Of a stretch of DNA of 64,000 nucleotides, positions 7,747 through 16,313 are shown piece after piece. Under the pieces are notes generated by a model. The model was not told where the DNA came from. It did no database searches and saw only the letters and a program-made list of their open reading frames with translations. Made by a program: the position numbers and the translations under genes. Where the stretch lies: positions 39,761-103,760 of the forward strand of contig NZ_BJYS01000029.1 in assembly GCF_007991635.1 (NCBI RefSeq). The letters are read 5' to 3'. The DNA comes from Adhaeribacter aerolatus. Lineage in GTDB: Bacteria; Bacteroidota; Bacteroidia; Cytophagales; Hymenobacteraceae. Each line of letters opens with the position of its first letter. The stretch's first letter is position 1.

Positions 7747-7855
7747 TCTTTTCATAGACACTAATATTTTGCTTTACCTCCTCCCTGGTAACGAACCCGT
7801 AGCAGAACTCCTAAGCCCGGTCGGTTTACTAAACCTGATCGGGCTTTGTTTTTAA
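7733..7855 (+). pseudogene. Truncated PIN-domain (VapC-like) toxin
   Basis: Starts ATG inside the antitoxin tail and reads MSGNSLFIDTNILLYLLPGN, the usual N-terminus of a PIN ribonuclease with the first catalytic aspartate in FIDTN. After about 27 codons, at PVAELL, the family sequence stops and the frame runs through a terminator hairpin to a chance stop at 7855. A full PIN toxin has about 130 residues, so some 80% is missing. The break falls exactly at the terminator copy, pointing to a deletion or recombination there. Confidence 0.75.
7813..7853 (+). terminator. Terminator-like hairpin (copy 2 of the repeat at 6534)
   Basis: AAGCCCGGTC pairs with GATCGGGCTT around GGTTTACTAAACC, followed by GTTTTT. 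Against the copy at 6534-6576 one stem pair has changed from C-G to T-A on both sides and another has become a G-U wobble, so the stem is conserved. It lies inside the truncated toxin frame and is probably the scar boundary. Confidence 0.8.
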
Positions 7856-7893
7856 GGCGCCGTCTAAAGGATAATTGAAGCAACGTACTTCTT

Positions 7894-7923
7894 TTTGCGT
7901 AGTTAATCTTAATTTTAGCTTTA
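7894..7923 (+). promoter_or_regulatory. Candidate promoter of the radical SAM gene
   Basis: TTTG at 7894-7897, 18 nt, then TAGCTTTA at 7916-7923, one base off the Bacteroidota -7 consensus TAnnTTTG. It lies 35 nt before the ATG at 7958. Confidence 0.5.
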
Positions 7924-7957
7924 TTTTCGGGGACGCAACCGCCGCTAATTAATTTGC

Positions 7958-8980
7958 ATGAGAAGTAGTATTACTGATGGGCTTAATTTATTATCGAAAC
8001 TAACTTTGCGGCGAGCGGTAAACGTGGTGCAGGTAACCGGTAGTTACCTGCTTTCGAAAGTTACGAAACAGCCGCGTTTCTGGGGCAGCCCCATCAGTAT
8101 TTCGTTTGAGCCAACTACCAGTTGCAATTTGCGTTGCCCCGAGTGCCCCAGCGGTTTGCGGTCGTTTACCCGCCCTACCGGTATGTTACCCGCTGATTTA
8201 TTTAAACAAACCATCGACGAGCTGCACCAGCAACTGTGGTATTTAATATTTTATTTCCAGGGCGAACCTTACTTGCACCCGCGGTTTCTGGAACTGGTTG
8301 GTTATGCGGCCGGCAAAGGTATTTACACCGCCACTTCTACCAATGCCCATTACCTCACCGACGATAATGCCCGTCAAACCGTAGAATCCGGCCTGGACCG
8401 TATTATTATTTCGATAGATGGTACCACCCAGGACGTGTACCAGGCCTACCGGGTGGGCGGCCGCCTGGATAAAGTACTGGAGGGTACGCGTAATCTGGTA
8501 AATTGGAAGAAAAAATTAAAGTCGAAAAAGCCGTTTATTATTTTTCAGTTTTTGGTGGTCCGGCCCAACGAACACCAACTGGAAGATGTAAAAACTTTAG
8601 CTAAAGAATTGGAAGTAGACGATGTGTGGTTTAAAACGGCCCAGATTTACGATTATGCCCAAGGTTCGCCCCTGATACCTACCATTGATTATTATTCACG
8701 GTATCAGCACCAGCCAAACGGCACGTACACCATAAAAAATAAATTGCTTAACCATTGCTGGAAAATGTGGCACTCCTGCGTTATTACCTGGGATGGGTTG
8801 GTGGTACCCTGCTGTTTCGATAAAGATGCCGAACACCGCCTGGGCGATTTAAAAACCCAACCTTTTAAGCAATTATGGCGTGGAACTCCTTACCGGCAAT
8901 TCCGTAAATCGCTTCTAAAGTCGCGGGGTGAAATTGACATGTGCCGCAATTGTACGCAGGGTACCAAGGTTTGGGGATAG
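7958..8980 (+). CDS. Radical SAM protein with SPASM-like C-terminus
   Basis: 340 residues. The SAM/iron-sulfur motif CNLRCPEC stands near residue 56, after FEPTTS. Downstream are QGEPYLHP, the strand ATSTNAHYLT and IISIDGTTQDVYQAYR, typical of the TIM-barrel core of Fe-S oxidoreductases. The C-terminal part has further cysteines (CWKMWHSC, VVPCCFDKD, MCRNC) as expected for SPASM/twitch auxiliary clusters. Substrates in this family include peptides and small molecules; nothing beside it fixes the substrate. The DUF2007 gene follows after 14 nt, suggesting co-transcription with it and the MscS gene. Confidence 0.9.
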   Translation: MRSSITDGLNLLSKLTLRRAVNVVQVTGSYLLSKVTKQPRFWGSPISISFEPTTSCNLRCPECPSGLRSFTRPTGMLPADLFKQTIDELHQQLWYLIFYFQGEPYLHPRFLELVGYAAGKGIYTATSTNAHYLTDDNARQTVESGLDRIIISIDGTTQDVYQAYRVGGRLDKVLEGTRNLVNWKKKLKSKKPFIIFQFLVVRPNEHQLEDVKTLAKELEVDDVWFKTAQIYDYAQGSPLIPTIDYYSRYQHQPNGTYTIKNKLLNHCWKMWHSCVITWDGLVVPCCFDKDAEHRLGDLKTQPFKQLWRGTPYRQFRKSLLKSRGEIDMCRNCTQGTKVWG

Positions 8981-8994
8981 CATGCCGCTGAAAT

Positions 8995-9432
8995 ATGGAC
9001 GAAGGAAAAGAAGACAACAATATTGTACTGGTAACGGTGGCTACTTTTCCGGAGGCCATAGAAGCCCATATTTACCGTAATCGCCTCGAAGCCGAAGGAA
9101 TTCCGAGCGTAATTGCCGATGAAAATATTATTAGCAACCAGCCCTGGCATTCTATTGCCTACGGCGGCGTAAAGCTGCGGGTGCGCGCCCAGGATCAGGA
9201 AAAAGCGTTGGCCCTGGTTAACGAAATCAGGCACGGTTTAATTGCCGAAACAGACGAAGGCGAGACTTACAAGCCGCTGACCTGCCCGGTTTGCAGCTCT
9301 CAGAATCTTAAACAGAAACAAATATCGGGTATCTGGCCACTGATAAAATCTATCTTATTTCTGTACCCAATGCGTACCCGTGTAAAATTAACCTGCTTAA
9401 ACTGCGGCTACCGGTGGCGGCTTGAAAATTAA
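8995..9432 (+). CDS. DUF2007 domain protein with zinc-ribbon-like tail
   Basis: 145 residues. The N-terminal ~75 residues match DUF2007 (putative signal-transducing protein, ferredoxin-like fold): VATFPEAIEAHIYRNRLEAE, GIPSVIADEN, YGGVKLRV and DQEKALALVNE. The C-terminal ~45 residues carry CPVC and CLNC pairs around a hydrophobic stretch, which could bind zinc. The biochemical role is unknown. It sits between the radical SAM and MscS genes with gaps of 14 and 6 nt. Confidence 0.85.
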   Translation: MDEGKEDNNIVLVTVATFPEAIEAHIYRNRLEAEGIPSVIADENIISNQPWHSIAYGGVKLRVRAQDQEKALALVNEIRHGLIAETDEGETYKPLTCPVCSSQNLKQKQISGIWPLIKSILFLYPMRTRVKLTCLNCGYRWRLEN

Positions 9433-9438
9433 TGAAGG

Positions 9439-10380
9439 ATGATGCTGGAAATAAATAAAGCTTTTAGTCTATTATATAATAAGCTGGAGTTGTGGGTGCG
9501 GCATTTAATATTAATGCTGCCCAATCTGGTAATAGCGCTGGTAATGCTGGTTCTTACGTTTGTGGCAGCCCGGATTATCCAGAAAACCACCGAAAAACTG
9601 CTGCCCCGTTTTTCGCACAGTGTGGCTCTGAATAACCTGGTTTCCTCGCTGGTTTATACTGCCTCCATCTTAATCGGCATTTTCTTTGTGCTGAGTATTT
9701 TACAACTCGATAAAACGGTTACTTCGCTCCTGGCCGGGGTCGGTATTATTGGTTTAGCCCTCGGCCTTGCTTTTCAGGATATTGCGACCAATTTCATTTC
9801 GGGGGTAATTATTGCGGTACGCAAGCCTTTTGGCGTCGGCGACGTGGTGGAGTCGAATGATTATTTTGGAACCATTGAGCGGGTAAACCTGCGCACCATT
9901 GATATCCGGCGGGTTACCGGCGAGTTGGTAAAAGTACCTAACCGCAAGGTATTCGAAAACGTGATGGTTATTTATACCCACTACGGCATCCGGCGGGTAG
10001 ATGTAAAAGGAAGCGTATCGTACGCCGAGGATCTGGAGCGGGTGCAGCAGTTAGTAAAAGCGGCTGTTGTAAATATTAAGGGCATGGTAGAACACAAAGA
10101 CGTAGAAATGGTGTACGAAGAGTTCGGCGAAAGCTCGGTTAACTTCCTGGTGCGGTTCTGGATTCATTATAGCCGGCAGTTTGATTATGTATCGGCTCGT
10201 AGCGAAGCCATTATTAAAATCAAGAAGGCTTTCGACGAAAATAATGTGCAGATACCCTTTCCCATTCGCACGTTGGATTTTGCTATTAAAGGCGGCGAAA
10301 AATTGCGGGAACAGTTAAAGGTATTAAAAGAAGAGGGCAACGAAAACGGCCAGAATAATCGGGATAATAATAAAATATAA
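9439..10380 (+). CDS. MscS-family mechanosensitive ion channel
   Basis: 313 residues with three membrane helices in the first ~125 residues; the third, pore-lining one reads AGVGIIGLALGLAFQDIATN, the glycine/alanine-rich TM3 of MscS, followed by FISGVIIAVRKPFGVGD and the beta domain (RVNLRTIDIRR, VPNRKVFENVMVIY). The C-terminal alpha/beta vestibule runs to about 290 and a polar tail ends the protein. It opens under membrane tension to release solutes in osmotic downshock. ATG at 9439 was chosen; 9442 is equally possible. A terminator follows at once. Confidence 0.95.
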   Translation: MMLEINKAFSLLYNKLELWVRHLILMLPNLVIALVMLVLTFVAARIIQKTTEKLLPRFSHSVALNNLVSSLVYTASILIGIFFVLSILQLDKTVTSLLAGVGIIGLALGLAFQDIATNFISGVIIAVRKPFGVGDVVESNDYFGTIERVNLRTIDIRRVTGELVKVPNRKVFENVMVIYTHYGIRRVDVKGSVSYAEDLERVQQLVKAAVVNIKGMVEHKDVEMVYEEFGESSVNFLVRFWIHYSRQFDYVSARSEAIIKIKKAFDENNVQIPFPIRTLDFAIKGGEKLREQLKVLKEEGNENGQNNRDNNKI

Positions 10381-10408
10381 AAGCTGAAAGAACTTAATCT
10401 TTCAGCTT
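10381..10408. terminator. Hairpin between convergent genes
   Basis: AAGCTGAAAGA and TCTTTCAGCTT form a perfect 11-bp stem with a 6-nt loop directly after the MscS stop. The converging gene at 10436-10774 ends 27 nt further on, so it may serve both directions, although the T-tract is poor. Confidence 0.75.
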
Positions 10409-10435
10409 ACTTATTATAATAATACCGTAAAAGTT

Positions 10436-10774
10436 TTACTTGTGTTTCTTATCCAGGTTCTTGCCCAGGTCCTGTACTTTCAGTAAAAACTCATCTACTT
10501 CGGAGTCGGCTAATGGACCATAAGAGTTAGAGATGGTACCCCGGGTGCCGTCGTTGCACTCAATGGCGTATAAAATAGACATATCGTCGGGGTTACTTTC
10601 ACCCTCAAACCGGTAAAAGTCTACAATTCTAACATCTTCTACCCCATAGCTCTTTTCGGTGTCATCAATAGACTGGAGGCGGTTATCGCATACCCGAAAG
10701 TTTTTCTTAAATCCATCACGGTTTAGCTTGGCCTCTACATTAATTAGTGTTCTTTCTTCTTCTTTGTCTTGCAT
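10436..10774 (-). CDS. Conserved hypothetical protein
   Basis: 112 residues, charged, no signal peptide or membrane segment. Middle motifs: YGVEDVRIVDFYRFEGESNP, ILYAIECNDGTRGTI, and a helical end VDEFLLKVQDLGK. Similar short Bacteroidota proteins are sometimes labelled phosphoribosylpyrophosphate synthetase, but this sequence shows no PRPP-synthetase motif and is far too short, so that label should not be copied. Function unknown. Confidence 0.8.
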   Translation of the reverse strand: MQDKEEERTLINVEAKLNRDGFKKNFRVCDNRLQSIDDTEKSYGVEDVRIVDFYRFEGESNPDDMSILYAIECNDGTRGTISNSYGPLADSEVDEFLLKVQDLGKNLDKKHK

Positions 10775-11026
10775 AGCAGTATATTTTAAAGCGTCTGATT
10801 CAAAAATAGTATGGCTACTATACGTAAAAACCCGTAAGAGTTAAGTAAAAGCCCGCAAAAAAAATAATTTCCCGGCTATCGCTCCTGGTTTATTAAACGA
10901 AAGTGCTTCGGAATAGGCGAAGCAAAAAGAAATATATTCTCCCGCGGGTATAAAGGAAATTATGGTTACTATTTAAAAGGTTCTGCTTTTTAAAGCGGCC
11001 GTTGTATGGCTATTAGTAATAATCGT

Positions 11027-11200
11027 TTACTTGCCCGCCGAAGTCTTTATTTGTTTATCTATTTTACTAAAATCGATGGTAGAGCAGGCGCCGCAACCTT
11101 TGGCACAGCCGCTTTTGCTTTTAAAGCTGTTATAAACCAGCCGGGCCACGTAAGCAGCCGCGGCAATAAAAAGCAGAAAAATGATTAGTTGCTGAATCAT
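11027..11200 (-). CDS. FeoB-associated Cys-rich small membrane protein
   Basis: 57 residues. One N-terminal membrane helix (MIQQLIIFLLFIAAAAYVAR), a short basic turn, then a cysteine cluster GCAKGCGACS and a polar tail. This is the layout of the FeoB-associated Cys-rich membrane protein family, small partners often encoded after the ferrous iron transporter FeoB. There is no feo gene in this window; here it follows suhB on the same strand with a 34-nt gap. The call rests on the TM-plus-cysteine pattern. Confidence 0.75.
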   Translation of the reverse strand: MIQQLIIFLLFIAAAAYVARLVYNSFKSKSGCAKGCGACSTIDFSKIDKQIKTSAGK

Positions 11201-11234
11201 GATGCTTTAATAACTACTTCAAAGAAATAAAAGT

Positions 11235-12041
11235 TTACTTTTCTGTTTTGTTCCAGTATTCGCCAATGAGGTTGCTTACTTCGTCGTGTACCAGGCCGTT
11301 GGTCGCCAGGGTTTCTTTGCCAAAAACCGGGTCACCGTTGCTGCCGTCAAATAGGGTCACCCGTCCGCCCGCTTCTTGCACCAGCAGTACCCCGGCCGCT
11401 ACATCCCAGGGTTTCAGGTTATACTCAAAAAAGCCCTCAAACCGGCCAGCCGCTACATAAGCCAGGTCGGCGGCTGCTGAGCCTAAGCGGCGTACCCCGT
11501 GCGATTTCGCCATAAAGGCACCCAACATTTGCAAGTATACCTGCAGCAAACCAAAATCGGTGTACGGGTAGCCGGTACACATCAGGCCATCTCGGAGGTG
11601 CTGTATTTTAGTTACCGCTAAACGGTTCCCGTTCAAAAAAGCGCCGCCGCCCTTCGTGGCGTAAAAGCATTCGTCCTGGTTTATTTCGTACACCACACCC
11701 AGTACTACCTCGCCTCGTTCCATTAACGCAATGCTGATGCAGAAAATTGGCAATCCATGAATAAAATTGGTGGTGCCATCCAGTGGGTCGATAATCCAGT
11801 TGTAAATATCATGTTTATCCTGGGCGGTGCCTTCTTCGGTAATGTAACCGGCGTCCGGGAATATTTCTCTCAGGCCCGCTACTATTTGCTCTTCGGCCGT
11901 TTTATCTACGTACGATACCAGGTCGTTTACGCCTTTATGTTCTATTTTGCCGGGGTCAAAAGATTTGCTCTCGGTCCGGATAAAGGCACCGGTTTTTTTG
12001 GTGATGGCAATTACCTGGTCGCACAGTTGGGTTAAGTTCAT
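11235..12041 (-). CDS. suhB: Inositol monophosphatase family protein (SuhB-like)
   Basis: 268 residues, normal length. Metal-binding motifs of the lithium-sensitive sugar phosphatases are all present: GYITEEGT near residue 67, IDPLDGTTNFIHGLP near 87-101, and the C-terminal PWDVAAGVLLVQEAGG. It hydrolyses inositol-1-phosphate or related sugar phosphates with Mg2+. In the minus-strand run it starts 18 nt after the lnb stop. Whether the substrate is inositol phosphate, or another such as 3'-phosphoadenosine phosphate, cannot be told. Confidence 0.93.
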   Translation of the reverse strand: MNLTQLCDQVIAITKKTGAFIRTESKSFDPGKIEHKGVNDLVSYVDKTAEEQIVAGLREIFPDAGYITEEGTAQDKHDIYNWIIDPLDGTTNFIHGLPIFCISIALMERGEVVLGVVYEINQDECFYATKGGGAFLNGNRLAVTKIQHLRDGLMCTGYPYTDFGLLQVYLQMLGAFMAKSHGVRRLGSAAADLAYVAAGRFEGFFEYNLKPWDVAAGVLLVQEAGGRVTLFDGSNGDPVFGKETLATNGLVHDEVSNLIGEYWNKTEK

Positions 12042-12059
12042 AGTTTTATATTTAACGTA

Positions 12060-13304
12060 TCATCTGTAAGGGTTAATACCTTTCCGGAGTTTGGGCGCAG
12101 CTTTGGCAATATACCAGGCCCGCAAGGCCAGCATTATTACAATAGGCAATACGGCCGGATGAAAATCCTGGGGAAATATTTTCCAGATTAAAGCAATAAT
12201 GACCAGCAATACCGAAAAAACCAGGTAATAATTTTTAACAAACGGCGATAGCTGCCGGCGCAGCAACATAAAAGCCAGCGGCAGGTGCAGCGGAAAAGCC
12301 CACAGTACATTTAAATTATTCCCGAAAGTCTGGTGGTCGGTGCCGAACCACAAAAAGGTTAACAATATTCCTAAAAGTCCGGCCAGGCCAAAAAGCAAGA
12401 CATCTATTCCGTGACTGGCCACTTTTCTTCTTATCTTCCAGAAAGTAATAAGGGCGATTATTGCGCACAGAATCCAGAAAAATATTGTGGGGGTAAATTT
12501 AGTTGGAACGGCGGGCGGGGCCGTGGCTTTATACACCTGCTTTACCTGGCTTACCAAAGGCCGGGCCCCTGTTTGGCCGCCGGCCTGGGCCGGTTGGAAC
12601 AACGATGTTACCTGGGCGGGTGCAAAGCCTTCCATTAAAAAGTCAGGTAAAAACATTTGCTGCAGCGGCGTAGCCAGTTTGTCGGCGGGCAATCCCATGA
12701 GTAAATCAATGCCTAAATCTACCCAGGGGTGCGGGCGCTGATAAATATCTACCAGTTGCCGAAAAGTTGGGGCTTCGGGCTGGGGCTTGTGTTTAAAATC
12801 TAAATTGTTGCCTAATCCGGTCATGAAGACATCGCGGATGCGAGTAGCGCAATTGTCGTAGAAAAAATCGTAGAAATATGCCCGGTTTTGGGGCAGGTAA
12901 TTATTCTCTAAAAAATTAAATACCTTCTGCTTTTCGGCGGGATTTAAACTAAAAACCTGCTCGTAAACCGACCGGTTCTCCCGGATGGCGCCTTGTTTCA
13001 GGTTTTCGTAATAATTAATGGAAAGCTGGTAAGGCAACTTGCCCCTTATAAATTTTACGTAAAAGTTAGGGGTATTAAAATCGAAGGTACCGTAATTAAA
13101 GACAATATCGAGGGCCTGAGCTGGGTCGTAAACCCGAATGGCGCTGTGCCCATACATAGAATATAGTTCCTCGCCGGGCGAGACGGTAATTAAACTTATC
13201 TGGGCCTGCGGCGACAAATCCAAAGCTTTGGCCGGATTGACAAGGCCCGAAAAGAAGCATAAGATAAGCCATGTTAGGGTATAGCAAAATGCTTTAATGT
13301 GCAT
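12060..13304 (-). CDS. lnb: Lnb-type lipoprotein N-acyltransferase (Lnb_N/DUF4105)
   Basis: 414 residues from the chosen ATG, which gives a clean signal peptide (MHIKAFCYTLTWLILCFFSG); an earlier ATG at 13343 would overlap rsmI and put a basic stretch in front. A periplasmic Lnb_N domain follows, with LITVSPGEELYSMYGHSAIRV (candidate catalytic His53) and FFYDNCATRIRD (candidate Cys152), an NlpC/P60-like His/Cys pair. The C-terminal third has about five membrane helices. Lnb adds the third acyl chain to lipoproteins in Bacteroides, which lack Lnt. The assignment is by domain layout; acylation by this copy is inferred. Confidence 0.8.
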   Translation of the reverse strand: MHIKAFCYTLTWLILCFFSGLVNPAKALDLSPQAQISLITVSPGEELYSMYGHSAIRVYDPAQALDIVFNYGTFDFNTPNFYVKFIRGKLPYQLSINYYENLKQGAIRENRSVYEQVFSLNPAEKQKVFNFLENNYLPQNRAYFYDFFYDNCATRIRDVFMTGLGNNLDFKHKPQPEAPTFRQLVDIYQRPHPWVDLGIDLLMGLPADKLATPLQQMFLPDFLMEGFAPAQVTSLFQPAQAGGQTGARPLVSQVKQVYKATAPPAVPTKFTPTIFFWILCAIIALITFWKIRRKVASHGIDVLLFGLAGLLGILLTFLWFGTDHQTFGNNLNVLWAFPLHLPLAFMLLRRQLSPFVKNYYLVFSVLLVIIALIWKIFPQDFHPAVLPIVIMLALRAWYIAKAAPKLRKGINPYR

Positions 13305-13317
13305 AGGTAATTTCTTT

Positions 13318-14007
13318 TTATTTATCGGTGCCTTCCACCACAATTACAAATTCCCCTTTTATCGCTTTCTGTTCAAATGCCGCCAGTACTTCGGTAAGGG
13401 TGCCGGTTATGGTTTCTTCGAAGAACTTTGTTAGTTCCCGTGACACCGAGACTTGTCGCTCTGGTCCTAAATATTCGGAGAACTGGGTAAGCGTTTTAAG
13501 CAGCCGGTGCGGCGATTCGTAAAATATCATGGTGCGCTCTTCGGTGGCGAGTTGTTGTAAGCGGGTTTGGCGGCCTTTTTTCTGAGGCAAAAATCCTTCG
13601 AACGTAAACCGCTCGGCACTAAAACCGGATTTCAGCAGGGCCGGTACAAAAGCCGTTGGGCCGGGCAAACACTCAAACTTAATATTATGCCGGAGGCATT
13701 CGCGCACCAGCAAAAAGCCAGGATCTGATATACCCGGCGTACCAGCATCCGAAACCAATGCCATTTTTTCGCCTTTGCCTAAGCGTTCAATTAAGTGGGC
13801 TACGGCTTTATGTTCGTTGTGCAAATGATGGCTGTGCATGCGTTTATCAATGCCTAGGTGCTGCAGCAATTTGCCGCTGGTGCGGGTATCTTCGGCCAGT
13901 ACGGTATCTACTTCCTTCAATACCCGAATGGCCCGAAGGGTAATATCCTCCAGGTTGCCAATGGGCGTAGGTACTAAATATAACCGGGTTTCCTCGTCTG
14001 CTGACAT
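13318..14007 (-). CDS. rsmI: 16S rRNA 2'-O-methyltransferase RsmI
   Basis: 229 residues, SPOUT-unrelated tetrapyrrole-methylase fold. Diagnostic motifs: LYLVPTPIGNLEDITLRAI at the N-terminus, LAEDTRTSGKLLQHL, ALVSDAGTPGISDPGFLLV, PGPTAFVPALLKSGF, FYESPHRLLKTL and VSRELTKFFEE. It methylates the ribose of C1402 in 16S rRNA. It is slightly shorter than the E. coli enzyme because it lacks the C-terminal extension, as in other Bacteroidota. First gene of the minus-strand run leading to lnb and suhB. Confidence 0.97.
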   Translation of the reverse strand: MSADEETRLYLVPTPIGNLEDITLRAIRVLKEVDTVLAEDTRTSGKLLQHLGIDKRMHSHHLHNEHKAVAHLIERLGKGEKMALVSDAGTPGISDPGFLLVRECLRHNIKFECLPGPTAFVPALLKSGFSAERFTFEGFLPQKKGRQTRLQQLATEERTMIFYESPHRLLKTLTQFSEYLGPERQVSVSRELTKFFEETITGTLTEVLAAFEQKAIKGEFVIVVEGTDK

Positions 14008-14132
14008 GGCTCAAAGGTAAATAATTAAGACGTGAGATAATAATGAGCCAACGCCTGATATTTAGATAATATTATTTCAGGCGATCTGTTTCGAATCGCG
14101 GATTAATTAATATTTATATTCTCAAAAACTGG

Positions 14133-14384
14133 CTAAGCCTTTAAGGTATATTTGGCAGCTATTTTGTCTATGGCTTCGGCCAGCCGGTGGTCGCGTACCG
14201 TTACGGTATTGCCGGCATCGTGCGTGTATAATTCTATATCTACTTTATTATACACATTGGCCCACCACGGATGATGATCTATTTTTTCGGCCACCTCGGC
14301 TACTTCGGTCATAAAAGCAAAGGCTTCTTTAAAATTTCTGAAGGTGAAAGAACGCTTCAGTTTATTGTCTTCTTCCTGCCACAT
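14133..14384 (-). CDS. phhB: 4a-hydroxytetrahydrobiopterin dehydratase
   Basis: 83 residues, short but complete for the pterin-4a-carbinolamine dehydratase family. It has the family signature [19 protein letters not shown] with the catalytic histidine pair, then [12 protein letters not shown]. It regenerates the pterin cofactor of aromatic amino acid hydroxylases; no phenylalanine hydroxylase gene is in the window. It stands 125 nt upstream of rsmI on the same strand. Confidence 0.93.
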   Translation of the reverse strand: MWQEEDNKLKRSFTFRNFKEAFAFMTEVAEVAEKIDHHPWWANVYNKVDIELYTHDAGNTVTVRDHRLAEAIDKIAAKYTLKA

Positions 14385-14591
14385 ATTTTGGGTTGTTTAT
14401 AGTGTTGAGATATTTTCCACCTCCTTTTATTTCGGTTCTCATACGTGTCATTCAAGAGGAAACTTGTTGACTACCTGCTAACAAGGTCCCTTCTGGATGA
14501 CAGGAGAGCGTTGGCTAATCGCTTAATTTTTACTTTTACGTAAAATCGATCACAGTTTTAACCTTTAACTTTCAACTCATAATTTTTAACT

Positions 14592-16313
14592 TTATTCTTG
14601 CCAATCTAGTTTTAACAAAGAAACGCCCTGGTGCGGCAACGATATATTTAAAGCTAACGCGCCGTTTTTTGTTTTATGCTTCTGGGGTTTGCCCATTGTT
14701 TGTAGTTGGCCGGCTTTTTCGAGTCGCGCAATTTGTTCGGTTGTCGGATTTTGCGGAGAGCCCATTTTCAGCCAGGCACTATAGGAATTACTATGTTCCT
14801 GGTCGATACGGTAATGTGTTAGGGTTACCTTTTTAGCCGGTATACCGGTAATATTTATGCTTACCGGCACGGCTGGCGTGGGCACATCCAGGTCGTGGTA
14901 ATTCCAGACCATAACAGCAGCAGTTTGCCGGTCTTTGCTGGCTAACGCATTTACATCGGGTTGTGCGCCTCTTATACTTTGGTCGCGAACGGTTAAGTAA
15001 TCATAAGCCAGGTTGCCGCTTACTCCTACCCTATTCCCGCGCATCATGCCGAACATCCGGAATACATTTAACACCGGTTTATCTACGCCGTTCGTAGCCA
15101 AATCGCGGAACCCGTAAAACCAGGGCTGCTCCTCAAACTCGAAAGACCATGATACGGCTCCTTTAAAATTAATACCAAAATGATCGGCGAGGGCATATTT
15201 GCGGGCAAACGAAGCCGCCGTATAACTGGCGTACATGGTACCGTTGCGGTAAGCATTTTCGGGGTTGGTTTGCATGCCGCAGGCCGCGCAACCTTCCGGG
15301 TCCGATTCGCCGATAATAATAGGCAAATTTATAAGTTCGGGGTAAGAAGCTACAATCTCAAAGCCTTTAGAAATATCGCGAAGCTGCCGGCCCATGTCCA
15401 TGCGTACCCGGCCATCCACCAGACGAGGCGCGCCTTTAGCATGGTAAGCAATAAAATCTAAAGGGCTGCCTTTCTGGCCGGTTACATAATTGGTGCCGCG
15501 TAAACAATGTTCTAAAAAGGTTTGCAGGAATTTGGCGCCCCGGCTACCGGCTGGACCGGTAACGTGCGGGCCGCCTATTTTTGCCGTAGGCAAAGCTCTT
15601 TTTACCGCATCGGCCGAGTAATCGTAGAGTTTGCAATATTCTTCTACCGTGCCGGACCAGTATGGGCTATCGGGTTCGTTCCATAGTTCCCAATACCAGG
15701 TTTCTACTTTTTCTTTGCCGTAGCGTTCTACGGAGTGCTGTACCCAGGCATACACCAAATCAGCCCATTTTTTATAATCTTTGGGCGGGTAAGTCCAGCC
15801 GGTGTATATTTTTTCGTACGGCTGGCCGGGTTGCCACGTATGCCGGTAAGGTTGCGGTTTAACCGATAAGGCTTCGGGCATAAACCCCAGTTGGGCCAGC
15901 GGCCGCATACCCCGCTCCACGTAAGTATCCATTATTTTATCTACAATCGTCCAGTTATAAATTGGGTTGCCGTTCTGGTCTTCGGTGTATGCATTGGTAG
16001 AACCCCATTTTAAGGCGGGTGTGCCATCGCCGGAAGTAAGCAGATTATGCGCCCGTACGTATACCGGCACCGGACTTAAAGCCGCTAATTCCGAAAGTAG
16101 TTTTTTCCCATCTTTCATGTAAGTATAGTTGGGCTCATCGTAACCAAACCACGCCCATACCGGGTCCATGCTGCCTTTTTCCTGGGCTAAATTTACCTGT
16201 ATAGTTACGGATTCGGGGTTTTGATTATTTAACGCGGTTTGGTTCTGACTCCAACTGGCCAGCGGCAGAAAAATGAATAAATAATTGTACCAAACCAAAA
16301 GTTGTTTTTTCAT
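14592..16313 (-). CDS. Secreted GH39-like glycoside hydrolase (beta-xylosidase type)
   Basis: 573 residues with a signal peptide (cleavage near WSQ23). The (beta/alpha)8 barrel runs from about residue 40 to 450: VYVRAHNLLTSGDG, YNWTIVDKIMDTYVERGMRP, the acid/base glutamate in ELWNEPD (Glu213), IAYHAKG, and the nucleophile glutamate in IIIGESDPEG (Glu336). A C-terminal beta-sandwich of about 110 residues follows. Clan-A hydrolases of this layout (GH39) act as beta-xylosidases or on other plant and uronic glycans; the exact sugar is unknown. It has no T9SS tail, so it is probably periplasmic. No PUL genes (SusCD) flank it. Confidence 0.85.
   Translation of the reverse strand: MKKQLLVWYNYLFIFLPLASWSQNQTALNNQNPESVTIQVNLAQEKGSMDPVWAWFGYDEPNYTYMKDGKKLLSELAALSPVPVYVRAHNLLTSGDGTPALKWGSTNAYTEDQNGNPIYNWTIVDKIMDTYVERGMRPLAQLGFMPEALSVKPQPYRHTWQPGQPYEKIYTGWTYPPKDYKKWADLVYAWVQHSVERYGKEKVETWYWELWNEPDSPYWSGTVEEYCKLYDYSADAVKRALPTAKIGGPHVTGPAGSRGAKFLQTFLEHCLRGTNYVTGQKGSPLDFIAYHAKGAPRLVDGRVRMDMGRQLRDISKGFEIVASYPELINLPIIIGESDPEGCAACGMQTNPENAYRNGTMYASYTAASFARKYALADHFGINFKGAVSWSFEFEEQPWFYGFRDLATNGVDKPVLNVFRMFGMMRGNRVGVSGNLAYDYLTVRDQSIRGAQPDVNALASKDRQTAAVMVWNYHDLDVPTPAVPVSINITGIPAKKVTLTHYRIDQEHSNSYSAWLKMGSPQNPTTEQIARLEKAGQLQTMGKPQKHKTKNGALALNISLPHQGVSLLKLDWQE

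Noticed and set aside
10436..10774. Phosphoribosylpyrophosphate synthetase label
   Set aside because: The protein is 112 residues and has no PRPP-binding or catalytic motif; the label seen on similar proteins is probably an annotation error.
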